Source: Deltaproteobacteria bacterium
GTDB lineage: Bacteria; Myxococcota; SpSt-1050; JACRCP01
Direction of reading: 5' to 3'
Assembly: GCA_016218965.1 (NCBI GenBank)
Contig: JACRCP010000218.1
Span: 1-39,722, forward strand
DNA length: 39,722 bases
The position numbers and the translations under genes are program-made. Shown here in pieces: positions 1 through 10,195 of the stretch. Position 1 is the first letter of the stretch. Every line of letters begins with the position of its first letter. The notes beneath the pieces were generated by a model that was given only the letters and a program-made list of their open reading frames with translations, had not been told where the DNA came from and searched no databases.

Positions 1-253
1 CGCGGTCCTGCGCAAGGACGACGAGCGACGCGGGGCGGCCCTCGACGGTGAGCTCGGCGCCCAGAATGATCTTCTGGCCGATCTCCTTTGCCTTGACGTA
101 CGCGCGCACGGCGCCATACACGCCGTCGCGGTCGGTGATTGCAATCGCCGGAAGCCCAAGTCGCGCCGCGGTTTCAACGAGATCCTCGGGGTGGCTCGCC
201 CCTTCAAGGAACGAGTAGTTGCTCTTGCACCACAGCGGGACGTACGAATCCAT
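1..253 (-). CDS. dnaE2: Error-prone DNA polymerase III alpha subunit DnaE2 (ImuC), N-terminal part
   Basis: The reading frame begins with ATG at 253 and runs off the left edge of the window, so only about 84 residues of an expected ~1000 are seen. It starts MDSYVPLWCKSNYSFLEG and continues with GASHPEDLV and AITDRDGVYGAVR, the hallmark N-terminus of the PHP domain of DnaE-type polymerases. Its position downstream of lexA, imuA and imuB on the same strand identifies it as the mutasome polymerase DnaE2/ImuC, which performs translesion synthesis after DNA damage. The two histidines that open a metal-binding PHP domain (HxH) are replaced here by W and K (LWCKS), so the PHP site is probably inactive. 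It is separated from imuB by 303 bases filled by a palindromic element. Confidence 0.9.
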   Translation of the reverse strand, partial: MDSYVPLWCKSNYSFLEGASHPEDLVETAARLGLPAIAITDRDGVYGAVRAYVKAKEIGQKIILGAELTVEGRPASLVVLAQDR

Positions 254-280
254 GACGTCATTCCTGCACCAAAGGCCGTC

Positions 281-484
281 CGGCGCGCTGAAAGCGCAAT
301 GACTCTTGAGCCTGGGGCAACGCCCCAGGTGTGCAGGGCAAATATTCGGGGAAGCCCTGAAAGGGCGACACACGGAGACCGAGCATCGCAAAGACGAGTC
401 TTGCCCCTTCAGGGCTCGTATTCCGACCGGAATCGCAACCCGGGGCGTTGCCCCGGGCTGAAGAATTGTGCGCCTTCGGCGCGC
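281..484. repeat. Nested palindromic intergenic element between imuB and dnaE2
   Basis: This fills most of the 303-base gene-free stretch 254-556. It contains six short hairpins: GCGCT/AGCGC (285-297), CCTGGGGC/GCCCCAGG (311-329), GCCCT/AGGGC (354-366), a CCCTTCAGGG-type hairpin (about 403-415), CCCGGGGC/GCCCCGGG (439-457) and GCGCC/GGCGC (470-482). The last three mirror the first three in reverse order and complement, so the whole block is one large imperfect inverted repeat made of smaller hairpins. No convincing gene lies in it. The words resemble dispersed intergenic repeats I remember from other uncultured high-GC bacteria, but I could not check that. Confidence 0.8.
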
Positions 485-556
485 AGGCCAGTCCGAACGA
501 ATCAAAAAAACGGACGACGGCAAGCGAAGTTCCGTCGGAATTGGGAAAAGACCAGA

Positions 557-1969
557 TCATTCCACCCTCCCGTGCAGAAACCAGCGGCGGCGGACGCGGT
601 CGTAGAACACCCACAGGACCTCGCCGCGCCGGGTTTCGACGAAGTAGTAGTCGCGCTCGACCGGCCGCCGCCACCAGCCGCCGGAGAGGCGATAAGGACC
701 ACCCAGGAAGGCGGTAGGCACGAGGACTGGTGCTGAAGGCTGAAGTCGTGAGTCGTGAGTGGCGACTGGCGACTGGCGACTGGCAACTGGCAACTGGCAA
801 CTGCTCACTTCCAGCGGCGACGCGTAGAGGCGGCGGACGAGCGTGCCTGCCAGTCCTGCGGGAACGGGCTGCGCCGGGGCCACCCTGGCCACCGGCTCCC
901 AGACAAACCGGTGTTCGGGGAGGTGCCTCTCGCGCAGGCGCGCGCGGACCACGGCGTGGTCGCCGAACTCGGTTCGGAGGCGCGCAAGCGCCCGCTCGGC
1001 GGCGGCCGGGTCGCGCGCTGGACGATCGACAAGCAAGAGCTGTTCGGGTTCCTCCGCGGCCGGGATGAGCGTTGCGCGGATTTCACGCACGAGGTCCGGC
1101 AACTCAAGCGTATCCAGTCTCAGGCGGATGAGGTCCATGAGCACGCCTTCGTCGCGCGACGGACGCGCGAGCCTTACCACCGTGTAGAGTTTTGCGGATT
1201 GCCCGAACGAAAGCTCGAGCGCCACACCCGCCGCAACCTTGTGGCGCTTAGCCACCCGCTCGTAAAGCGACGGCATGGCCTGTTTCAGCATGAACAAAAG
1301 CCGCATCGCGTTGTCGTCGGGCGGATCGACTTCGATGATTTCGGAGATTTCTTCTTCGGGCCTTTGCGGCGACAGGGGAAGGTCCCTCTCACCTGACGCA
1401 AAGCGGTGGAATCGGTACACCTCGTCGTCATAGCGCGCCAGGAGGTCGTCGGCCGGGAGTGCAAGCAGATCGCCCACGGTGACAACCCGAAGCCGCTTGA
1501 GCGCCTCGAGCGCATCGGGCGGGAGCGGGAAGCGGGCAAGACGCACGCGCAGCGCCGCCGCGCGCTCGGCGGCGGGAGAGCGGAACACAATCGGCAATTT
1601 AGAATTTGGATTTGGGCCGGCTGATGGCTGATGGCTGATGGCTGATGGCTGATTTTTTACTACCGCATAGACGCCGAAGCGCGAGAATCCCACGGCTATT
1701 CGATGTTCGTGCCCCGCGGCGACAAGCGCGCCGGAGAGCGCGGCGGCCCACTGCGACGCGCTCTTGTAAAGTGATTGCAGCCCCGAGACATCCATGAAAA
1801 AGATCCCCGGCTCGTCATCCGATATCTCCACGCGGGGGGAAAATCCGCGCAACACTGCGGCCGCTTCATCGAGCGCACGGCGATAGCCTTCGCCGCGCCA
1901 GCCGCGGTGCTCGTGCTCCCGTAGCCTCTCAGGAAGGTCCAAAAGATCAACGCAGACCAGCCGGTCCAT
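557..1969 (-). CDS. imuB: ImuB, Y-family polymerase-like mutasome adaptor
   Basis: This is a 470-residue Y-family polymerase-like protein. Family members are catalytically inactive hubs that link ImuA, DnaE2 and the sliding clamp during damage-induced mutagenesis. Visible features are the N-terminal palm (VCVDLLDLP; GIFFMDVSGL at about 55-64), the helix-hairpin-helix-like VVTVGDLLALP, and a C-terminal tail with GGPYRLSGGWW, RDYYFVE and WFLHG that is typical of ImuB. The usual catalytic Asp-Glu pair of active Y-family enzymes is not in its normal context. The ATG at 1969 overlaps the end of imuA by 23 bases, as in other imuAB operons. Two peptides look foreign: residues about 106-125 and about 389-414. 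Both are encoded by seven-base tandem repeats that keep the frame open. Confidence 0.93.
   Translation of the reverse strand: MDRLVCVDLLDLPERLREHEHRGWRGEGYRRALDEAAAVLRGFSPRVEISDDEPGIFFMDVSGLQSLYKSASQWAAALSGALVAAGHEHRIAVGFSRFGVYAVVKNQPSAISHQPSAGPNPNSKLPIVFRSPAAERAAALRVRLARFPLPPDALEALKRLRVVTVGDLLALPADDLLARYDDEVYRFHRFASGERDLPLSPQRPEEEISEIIEVDPPDDNAMRLLFMLKQAMPSLYERVAKRHKVAAGVALELSFGQSAKLYTVVRLARPSRDEGVLMDLIRLRLDTLELPDLVREIRATLIPAAEEPEQLLLVDRPARDPAAAERALARLRTEFGDHAVVRARLRERHLPEHRFVWEPVARVAPAQPVPAGLAGTLVRRLYASPLEVSSCQLPVASRQSPVATHDSRLQPSAPVLVPTAFLGGPYRLSGGWWRRPVERDYYFVETRRGEVLWVFYDRVRRRWFLHGRVE
744..804. repeat. Heptanucleotide tandem repeat inside imuB
   Basis: On the plus strand the units are AGTCGTG (about 2), then GACTGGC (3), then AACTGGC (3), all with a period of seven. 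On the coding strand they give the low-complexity peptide QLPVASRQSPVATHDSRL, placed between the little-finger region and the conserved C-terminal tail of ImuB. The insert keeps the frame open. Confidence 0.88.
1599..1654. repeat. Second heptanucleotide tandem repeat inside imuB
   Basis: About four copies of TGATGGC (1620-1651) are preceded by degenerate seven-base units related to AATTTGG (1599-1617). They encode NQPSAISHQPSAG and PNPNSKL in ImuB, between the palm-like segment and the start of the next conserved block (PIVFRSPAAER). Confidence 0.85.
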
Positions 1970-2615
1970 AAAAGACCTCGACGTGCCGCCACCCGGGTCC
2001 GGCCCGCTTGTCCTTGACCACTTCGACGCTTACGGCAAAGCGGCCGGACTTTGCGCGACGCCGCACAACTTCGGCCCTAAGAGAGACGAGCGAGCCGAGC
2101 GACCCCGCGGCATCACCCTTCGTGAGAAACACCACCGCCATGTTGTGCCTCTGCGCCAGCGCCCCCAGGCGGCTGAGAAGCGGCACAGGTACACGACTTG
2201 TTGTCGGTTGTCGGTTGTCGGTTGCCGGTGTAGCGCCCAAGTCGAGGACGACCATGCCGAAGCCGCCGGATCTGGCCAGCCTGTCCGCCGCGCGCGCGAC
2301 GTCCTGCGCCTCCGGCACGCGCACGACGACCAGCGCCGCAAGGTCAATCCCCAGCGCCGCGGCGTCCGGTGGGAAAAATGACGCCCCCCGGGCGGTGAGC
2401 CACGCGGCCGTCTCGCCCTTGCGCTGGGCCTCGCCGACGAGCACGAGCGCGGCGGTGAGCGCCGCCGAAGACGTGCCGGCCGAGAGCTCGACGATCCTTC
2501 CCTGGATGGCGGCAAGCTCGAAGCGGCGGGTGGCCGGTTCCGCGAGCGCCGCCCCCGCGATGCGCAACCCGCGCCGGGCGATCTCGTCTTTCAGTAAAGG
2601 TACTGCAGAAACCAT
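1947..2615 (-). CDS. imuA: ImuA, RecA-like SOS mutagenesis protein
   Basis: This is a 222-residue RecA/SulA-like protein of the ImuA family, which works with ImuB and DnaE2 in translesion synthesis. GRIVELSAGTSSAALTAAL (about 39-57) lines up with the Walker A region of RecA but lacks the Walker lysine. Also seen are a Walker B-like MVVLDLG (about 121-127), VFLTKGD, and a basic C-terminal strand ending in HVEVFYGPAGLR. Residues about 129-141 (TPATDNRQPTTSR) come from a seven-base tandem repeat and interrupt an otherwise normal ImuA. I see no strong Shine-Dalgarno sequence at the ATG. The gene lies 217 bases downstream of lexA, and imuB overlaps its end. Confidence 0.88.
   Translation of the reverse strand: MVSAVPLLKDEIARRGLRIAGAALAEPATRRFELAAIQGRIVELSAGTSSAALTAALVLVGEAQRKGETAAWLTARGASFFPPDAAALGIDLAALVVVRVPEAQDVARAADRLARSGGFGMVVLDLGATPATDNRQPTTSRVPVPLLSRLGALAQRHNMAVVFLTKGDAAGSLGSLVSLRAEVVRRRAKSGRFAVSVEVVKDKRAGPGWRHVEVFYGPAGLR
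2195..2232. repeat. Heptanucleotide tandem repeat inside imuA
   Basis: Three copies of TTGTCGG followed by a degenerate TTGCCGG. They encode the DNRQPTTSR segment of ImuA without breaking the frame. Confidence 0.85.
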
Positions 2616-2684
2616 GACACTTCACAAGTCCTGAGTCTTGAGCCGGCAAATCGGCAGGTCGGCACCTGAGCCGGGCCAGAATCG

Positions 2685-2776
2685 CCACGAAATTGCACGA
2701 AACGGCACGAAAGATTTCGGGCCTCGGAATCGCAAACCGGTTTCGTGTCTTTCGTGTCCTTTCGTGGCAAATCTTC
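2685..2776. repeat. CACGAAA-type inverted repeat between lexA and imuA
   Basis: The left arm (2685-2717) holds three CACGAAA words at ten-base spacing, followed by GATTT. The right arm (about 2749-2776) holds the reverse complement, three TTTCGTG words at nine- to ten-base spacing, followed by CAAATC. Together they could fold as one long imperfect hairpin. It lies in the 217-base gap between lexA and imuA, which shows no gene and no second LexA operator. Confidence 0.75.
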
Positions 2777-2788
2777 TTGTGCCCTGTT

Positions 2789-2824
2789 GTGAGTCATGGG
2801 TCGTGGGTCGTCAGTCGTAAGTCG
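2789..2824. repeat. Degenerate heptanucleotide repeat downstream of lexA
   Basis: Five successive seven-base units of the form GTCxTxx (GTCATGG, GTCGTGG, GTCGTCA, GTCGTAA, GTCG...). They lie just after the lexA stop codon, between lexA and the CACGAAA element. Confidence 0.75.
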
Positions 2825-2832
2825 CGCCACAT

Positions 2833-3456
2833 TCACCGTCCCTCGCCTTCGAGAAACCTCCGCACTTCGATCACTTTGCCGACGAGCGTTACCTTGTCGG
2901 GGTTTAACACCATCGGCGAAAACGCCGGGTTTTCGGGATGAAGCTCGACGTGTCCCCGGCGGACCTTGAGCCTCTTTACGGTGGCCTCGTCGCCCACGAG
3001 GGCGACGACGATCTCGCCGGGGTCGGCGGTGGGCTGGCGGCGCACGATCACGACGTCGCCGGGGAGGATCCCCGCGCCCGTCATGCTCTCGCCGCGCACG
3101 CGAAGGGCAAAGAGGTCCTCGCGCGGCGGCCGGCCGCCCACCGGCAGGTACCCCTCGACCTCCTCGACCGCGGTCGTGAGCGCGCCCGCCTGCACCCGGC
3201 CAAGGAGCGGAATCGCCCGGGGCGGCGCGTGTGAAAACCCCGCCTGCCGCAGGCGGTACCCGCGGGCAAGCCCGGGGCTTTTGTCGAGCGCGCCTTCCTT
3301 AATGAGCGTCTCAAGGTGCTTCCGGGCCGTCTGCACGGCGCTGAAACCCATTGCACCCTGCACCTCGCGCACAGTCGGCGGCGCGCCGCCGAGTATCCGC
3401 TGCCGCATGAGCTCGAGCACCCTGCGTCTGGTCTCACCCTTTGGCGTCTTCCCCAT
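2833..3456 (-). CDS. lexA: LexA repressor
   Basis: This is a 207-residue SOS repressor with self-cleaving protease activity. The N-terminal winged-helix region covers about 1-70 (PTVREVQGAMGF and TARKHLETL). The cleavage site is Ala90-Gly91 in VQAGAL. The catalytic dyad is Ser124 (GESMTG) and Lys161 (ATVKRL). The frame is open 40 codons further upstream, but the ATG at 3456 has an AGGAG about eight bases before it, gives the normal LexA length, and leaves the operator outside the gene. It heads the cassette lexA-imuA-imuB-dnaE2, whose products are expected to be induced when LexA is cleaved on RecA filaments. It should repress itself through the palindrome at 3492-3507. Confidence 0.95.
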   Translation of the reverse strand: MGKTPKGETRRRVLELMRQRILGGAPPTVREVQGAMGFSAVQTARKHLETLIKEGALDKSPGLARGYRLRQAGFSHAPPRAIPLLGRVQAGALTTAVEEVEGYLPVGGRPPREDLFALRVRGESMTGAGILPGDVVIVRRQPTADPGEIVVALVGDEATVKRLKVRRGHVELHPENPAFSPMVLNPDKVTLVGKVIEVRRFLEGEGR

Positions 3457-3485
3457 GGAGCCCGCTCCTTCTTCCCCCGGCGGCC

Positions 3486-3515
3486 AATATAGCAGACAAA
3501 TGTCTGCCAAATCAA
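3486..3515 (-). promoter_or_regulatory. lexA promoter with LexA operator in the spacer
   Basis: Read on the minus strand there is a -35 box TTGATT (3515-3510), an 18-base spacer, and a -10 box TATATT (3491-3486). The spacer contains a perfect palindrome, GCAGACA-AA-TGTCTGC in plus-strand terms (3492-3507). A repressor bound there would block RNA polymerase, which fits LexA autoregulation. The assignment to LexA is inferred from position and symmetry. Confidence 0.82.
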
Positions 3516-3528
3516 GCACAATCCGCCC

Positions 3529-3665
3529 GCGCCCTCGCCCGTGGAGTGGGCGAGGCAGGTGTAGCCACGTGCGCAAGCGCGTGGATCACTGGGATGGCAC
3601 CGCAAAGTCCCGGTACGGGGCGACGCGCATTCCGCCCGAGCCGCGAGCGTCAGCGAGCGGTTGTA
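3529..3665. repeat. Composite hairpin element between lexA and the DUF4160 remnant
   Basis: This gene-free stretch carries CTCGCCC/GGGCGAG (3534-3554), a CCACG...CGTGG hairpin with a GCGC inner stem (3565-3584), and a short CCG/CGG dyad near 3643-3661. It stops one base before the open part of the truncated DUF4160 frame begins. Confidence 0.6.
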
Positions 3666-3666
3666 G

Positions 3667-3825
3667 GGCGCGTACCATGGGTGCTTGCTGTTGTCCGGTG
3701 ACCTGCCGGCAAGGCAGCGGAAACTCGTATCAGCATGGGTGGAGATTCACAGGGAGGATCTCTTGGCCGACTGGAAGCTCGCGTCTCAAGGCGAACTGCC
3801 GTTCAAGATTGGACCTCTCAACTGA
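3667..3825 (+). pseudogene. Remnant of a DUF4160 protein (C-terminal half only)
   Basis: An open frame of 52 codons, preceded at once by TAG (3664-3666) and with no plausible start codon, ends LLLSGDLPARQRKLVSAW, then VEIHREDLLADWKLA and FKIGPLN. This matches the C-terminal half of DUF4160 proteins, which are usually about 80-90 residues long and are commonly paired with DUF2442, as here. The N-terminal half (with its HxH-type motif) is missing and its place is taken by the hairpin element at 3529-3665. I infer a 5' truncation; an unusual start codon cannot be excluded. Confidence 0.65.
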
Positions 3826-3850
3826 TTGTTTGCGGAACGGAGGGCGAAAG

Positions 3851-4114
3851 ATGTTGATCGGAGTGAAAGAAGTGCAGCCCTTGTCTGGATACAAGCTTCT
3901 CCTCACGTTCGAAAACGGCGAGCGACGTTCCTTCGACGTGACTCCATATCTGGAGACCGGCGTTTTCTCGGCATTGAAGGACGAAACGATCTTCAGTTCC
4001 GTGCGCGTCGCCTTCGACACGGTCGAACGGCCCAACGGGGCCGACTTGTGCGCCGAGGTTCTGTACGGAGAGAGCGAACCTGTCCGAATAGAACCGGCGC
4101 CTCGTCGAGCCTGA
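3851..4114 (+). CDS. DUF2442 domain protein
   Basis: This 87-residue protein has the DUF2442 pattern: an N-terminal beta-rich part (GYKLLLTFENGERRSFDV) and the conserved RPNGADLCAEVLY near the C-terminus. A GGAG lies about nine bases before the ATG at 3851. DUF2442 genes often sit beside DUF4160 genes; the pair is of unknown function, sometimes suspected of toxin-antitoxin-like behaviour. Here the DUF4160 partner directly upstream is broken, so this gene may be an orphan. Confidence 0.8.
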   Translation: MLIGVKEVQPLSGYKLLLTFENGERRSFDVTPYLETGVFSALKDETIFSSVRVAFDTVERPNGADLCAEVLYGESEPVRIEPAPRRA

Positions 4115-4124
4115 GAAGTACCCG

Positions 4125-4430
4125 GTGGACAAAGGCCACAGGAAAGTGCCTGGGAGGCGAAAAATCGCCAGACATGACGTGGCGAGACGGCTCGACGACT
4201 ACCTGCACCACAGGTTGACCCTGGACGAATTCGTTGACTGGGTCGAATCGGTCGTGATGGAGGCGGAGTTTGAACAGGCGGACGCCCGGATGCTCAGGGA
4301 CGTCGTCGGCAGGATCGGGCTGGCCGACGTGAAGGCGTTCGGGATGTCGTGGGAGGATTGCGAAGATTTTCTCGGTCGTCTGGGCTACCAGGTCAACGTC
4401 AACGTCTCGGAAGCCAGACCCCCGGCGTAG
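4125..4430 (+). CDS. Small conserved-looking hypothetical protein
   Basis: This is a 101-residue, helix-rich, mostly acidic protein with ARRLDDYLHHRLTLDEF, VVMEAEFE and FGMSWEDCEDFLGRLGY. I do not recognise a named family. The GTG at 4125 is ten bases after the DUF2442 stop, so the two are probably co-transcribed. The Shine-Dalgarno is weak (GAGAAG), and a second GTG at 4146 is also possible. The orderly composition and the lack of competing frames support a real gene. Confidence 0.55.
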   Translation: MDKGHRKVPGRRKIARHDVARRLDDYLHHRLTLDEFVDWVESVVMEAEFEQADARMLRDVVGRIGLADVKAFGMSWEDCEDFLGRLGYQVNVNVSEARPPA

Positions 4431-4533
4431 CGCGGCGCCGCCCGCCGGACGCCACCTTCACCCCGCGACCCCATCCGCGCCGACGCTCGCCGCCAGAGAC
4501 GCGTGCAGCACGTGACTGTGTTCGGCAAGTTTC

Positions 4534-4562
4534 TTGAAAATTGGGTCCGGCTCTGTCACAAT
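4534..4562 (+). promoter_or_regulatory. Candidate sigma-70 promoter for the membrane protein/protease pair
   Basis: TTGAAA (4534-4539), a 17-base spacer, then CACAAT (4557-4562). It lies 66 bases before the ATG of the next gene, in a 198-base gap that otherwise shows nothing. Confidence 0.45.
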
Positions 4563-4628
4563 CGCAACCGACAGAGCGTGTGAACACTTTCGGGAAGAAC
4601 CGGACGGCCGTCGGCTGAGGGGATTTGG

Positions 4629-5297
4629 ATGGAAGAACTCAAAATGGTGTTCACGGTGCTGGGTTCTGTCGTGGTCGGCTGGGCGTTGAACGAAATCTCG
4701 TACGCGTTCCGCGAGAGACAAAAAGGCAAGGGAAAACTGAACAACGCTCTGTCTATCCTGCTGCCCATGAGGTTCAGCCTCGGTTTCTACTCGGCTGCGA
4801 AGAAACTGTCGTCGCAGCGAATGAAAGACGCGGTTTCCGTGGCGCGGACGGTCGGAGGTGTCGAAGCGGTTGTCGAAAACACGGTTTCCATGGTTTCAAC
4901 GAACTCGATCCTAGGATGGGCAAAGGACATTGCCGTTCTTTTCGGTGATTCGGCGCAAAAGGCCGTCGGCGAGGTAGGCACAGTGGACCCGGTTTTGGCC
5001 TGCGAACTGCACTGCAGCGTGAGTGCCATCTACATGTTCTTCGGTGTCGAAAAGAAACAGTCTCTTGAGCTTGCGAGGATTCGATCTGTGCTCGGGATTC
5101 CAGACAGGCGGCTTGCTCAAGCCGGAGATTTCGCCGATGCTCCCGACGTTCCGGACGGTGTGCTGGTTTCTTTCGACAAAGTGATAAAGGCAATCGCACG
5201 ACGCGCGGGACCATGGACGTGGTTGCGAGTCGGGAGATACCTGAACAGGATGTCTTCCCAAGTCTCGCCTGGAATTCCGTCCGCGACGCGAACTTGA
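4629..5297 (+). CDS. Unknown protein with N-terminal membrane segment
   Basis: This 222-residue protein is not recognised. A hydrophobic stretch at about 7-21 (VFTVLGSVVVGWALN) suggests a membrane anchor, followed by a basic segment (RERQKGKGK). A second moderately hydrophobic stretch lies near 145-160 (HCSVSAIYMFFG). The middle is Ser/Val/Ala-rich and likely helical. Base composition is clearly less GC-rich than in the flanking operons and matches the next gene, so the two may have arrived together. The protease gene starts 92 bases downstream on the same strand with no obvious terminator between. Confidence 0.65.
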   Translation: MEELKMVFTVLGSVVVGWALNEISYAFRERQKGKGKLNNALSILLPMRFSLGFYSAAKKLSSQRMKDAVSVARTVGGVEAVVENTVSMVSTNSILGWAKDIAVLFGDSAQKAVGEVGTVDPVLACELHCSVSAIYMFFGVEKKQSLELARIRSVLGIPDRRLAQAGDFADAPDVPDGVLVSFDKVIKAIARRAGPWTWLRVGRYLNRMSSQVSPGIPSATRT

Positions 5298-5389
5298 CCG
5301 CTCGCGGGGTCGGACGTTGGCCGGGTTTCGAGAGGCTCCGAGCGGAAACCGACGTGGCAAGACGCACCGTCGCGACAAAAGGATGATCG

Positions 5390-6706
5390 ATGAGTACCTT
5401 TTTCTCAACGAGAGGGGTTCGTTCCTTTTTACATTTCCGAGACGATCGAGGAAACCGTGAAGGGACTTCCGCCAGGTCCGTGGCGTGGCGATCGCTCGGC
5501 TCTTCACTGTTGATAGTCCACCTGCTGGCCTCCGCCTGCTCCAAACCGGACCCCGGTACCTCAGAGTGGCTGATTGAGAACCTCCAGACCGGCGCATCGT
5601 TGAGGCAGCGCTGCGCCAAATGCCTGACTCGGCGAGCCGAACTGTTTGCCGACGACTGGAGAAAGTCCCTGCAGAACCCGGACTTTGCAGTTTACCAGCT
5701 GCCGTCGTGCAATCGTGAGTGCGCGGAAGAAACACCAGGCTGGGATTGGGATGAACTGCGCGAGATCGAGCGACGCAATCCGCAGAAGGTCAAATGGTGG
5801 GTGGGAAACGCCATGAGGCAGGGATTGACAGGTCAGCGGGTGGCGTCCGGGGTTGTCGACAGGTTCTTGTATCGCCAACTCGCCGACCAAGTGATGGCTC
5901 GCGCCGAAAAGTTGTCCTCTGCGCAGATCTCTTCGCTCTACCGTGATTCGGTTTGTCATCTGCACACCGGCTCGGCGGAGGGAACGGGGTTTTTGGTGAC
6001 AAGGGACCATGCGTGCTTCCTATACGGTGGTGCAAGTTGTCCTGCCGACCATGCGAGTTCGGCGTTGCTGTTGGCTACGGCAAAGCACAACGTGGTCGGG
6101 CAAGAGGATACGGTTCAGATCGAATGCCCGTCCGCAAAAGGTGTCAAGACAACCACCTCGGGGGTTGCCCACAATCCATTCCGGGACATCTCCGTGGTCG
6201 CCGTTGTCAACACACAAGGACTCAAACATAGACCGGTCTTTGACCCCAATCTCGACGATACCGATTTCGAGAGTTCGTTCCTTACTTTGGGACCGATGGT
6301 GGGATGCCCTCTGCTCATGGGTGTTGTAGAGGGGATTGTCAGAAACGAAGATTGTTCTCCGACGGCACGTTATTGGGCTCGCATTTCGGAAAGGCCGTCT
6401 TTCGAATCCAGCAACACGAGATTTCGTGCCGGAGCGCCCGTCACGGTACTTGGTTTCCCGCTCGGGATGAAAGAACTTCAGACGACGAGCGGTGTGATCA
6501 GCGGGTTTCGTGAAGACGAGATGTTCAGGAAAAGACTGATCGTGACGGCGCCGATTTCGCCCGGGAGCTCTGGGTCTCCGGTCTTTGACGAGTTCGGCAA
6601 TCTCCTTGGAGTGCTCGTTGGGACGTTCCGCGGTGGACAGAATTTGAATATCGTGGAGCCCTTCCGGTTGCTCTACTCGAGCGACAACAGTCCCGACGAG
6701 AATTGA
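5390..6706 (+). CDS. Trypsin-fold serine protease, probable lipoprotein
   Basis: The 438-residue protein ends in a chymotrypsin-like domain. The catalytic triad is readable as His233 (LLATAKHNVV), Asp266 (PFRDISVVAV) and Ser394 (SPGSSGSPVF). A hydrophobic signal ending in LLASAC (Cys50) looks like a lipobox, so the protein is probably anchored in an envelope membrane. The 130-residue spacer between lipobox and protease is Cys-containing (CAKC at 75-78, then Cys107 and Cys111). The ATG at 5390 has AAGGAT at good spacing but gives an unusually long n-region; a GTG at 5480 would make a more normal signal. Codon use is unlike the GC-rich neighbours. The substrate is unknown. It is not HtrA, because no PDZ domain follows. 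Confidence 0.82.
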   Translation: MSTFFSTRGVRSFLHFRDDRGNREGTSARSVAWRSLGSSLLIVHLLASACSKPDPGTSEWLIENLQTGASLRQRCAKCLTRRAELFADDWRKSLQNPDFAVYQLPSCNRECAEETPGWDWDELREIERRNPQKVKWWVGNAMRQGLTGQRVASGVVDRFLYRQLADQVMARAEKLSSAQISSLYRDSVCHLHTGSAEGTGFLVTRDHACFLYGGASCPADHASSALLLATAKHNVVGQEDTVQIECPSAKGVKTTTSGVAHNPFRDISVVAVVNTQGLKHRPVFDPNLDDTDFESSFLTLGPMVGCPLLMGVVEGIVRNEDCSPTARYWARISERPSFESSNTRFRAGAPVTVLGFPLGMKELQTTSGVISGFREDEMFRKRLIVTAPISPGSSGSPVFDEFGNLLGVLVGTFRGGQNLNIVEPFRLLYSSDNSPDEN

Positions 6707-6792
6707 CGGCACCGCCAACCTTGGGCGGCGTGGATGTCCTTGCCACTCGCCCACGAGAGCAAGCGTGTCGTTCAACAAGTTGTCCGAGATGT

Positions 6793-10160
<3,368 letters not shown>

Positions 10161-10195
10161 TTTTCCCTCCTTTGTTTTTGCTGCGTGGTGCGTAG

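Noticed and set aside
258-800. Genes in the 254-556 gap on either strand
   Set aside because: The products (for example PGRCPGL phrases) are translations of hairpin repeats.
744-2824. CRISPR array or minisatellite locus
   Set aside because: The repeats are seven bases long without spacers, and no cas gene is nearby, so CRISPR is excluded.
4774-5735. Minus-strand frames of 281 and 274 codons in the low-GC patch
   Set aside because: No recognisable domain and no ribosome site. They lie opposite the two plus-strand genes, which have better signals.
6707-6792. Terminator between the protease and DUF5615 genes
   Set aside because: The 86 bases between the convergent genes show a short GC dyad (CCAACCTTGGGCGG-like) but no T-run or convincing stem.
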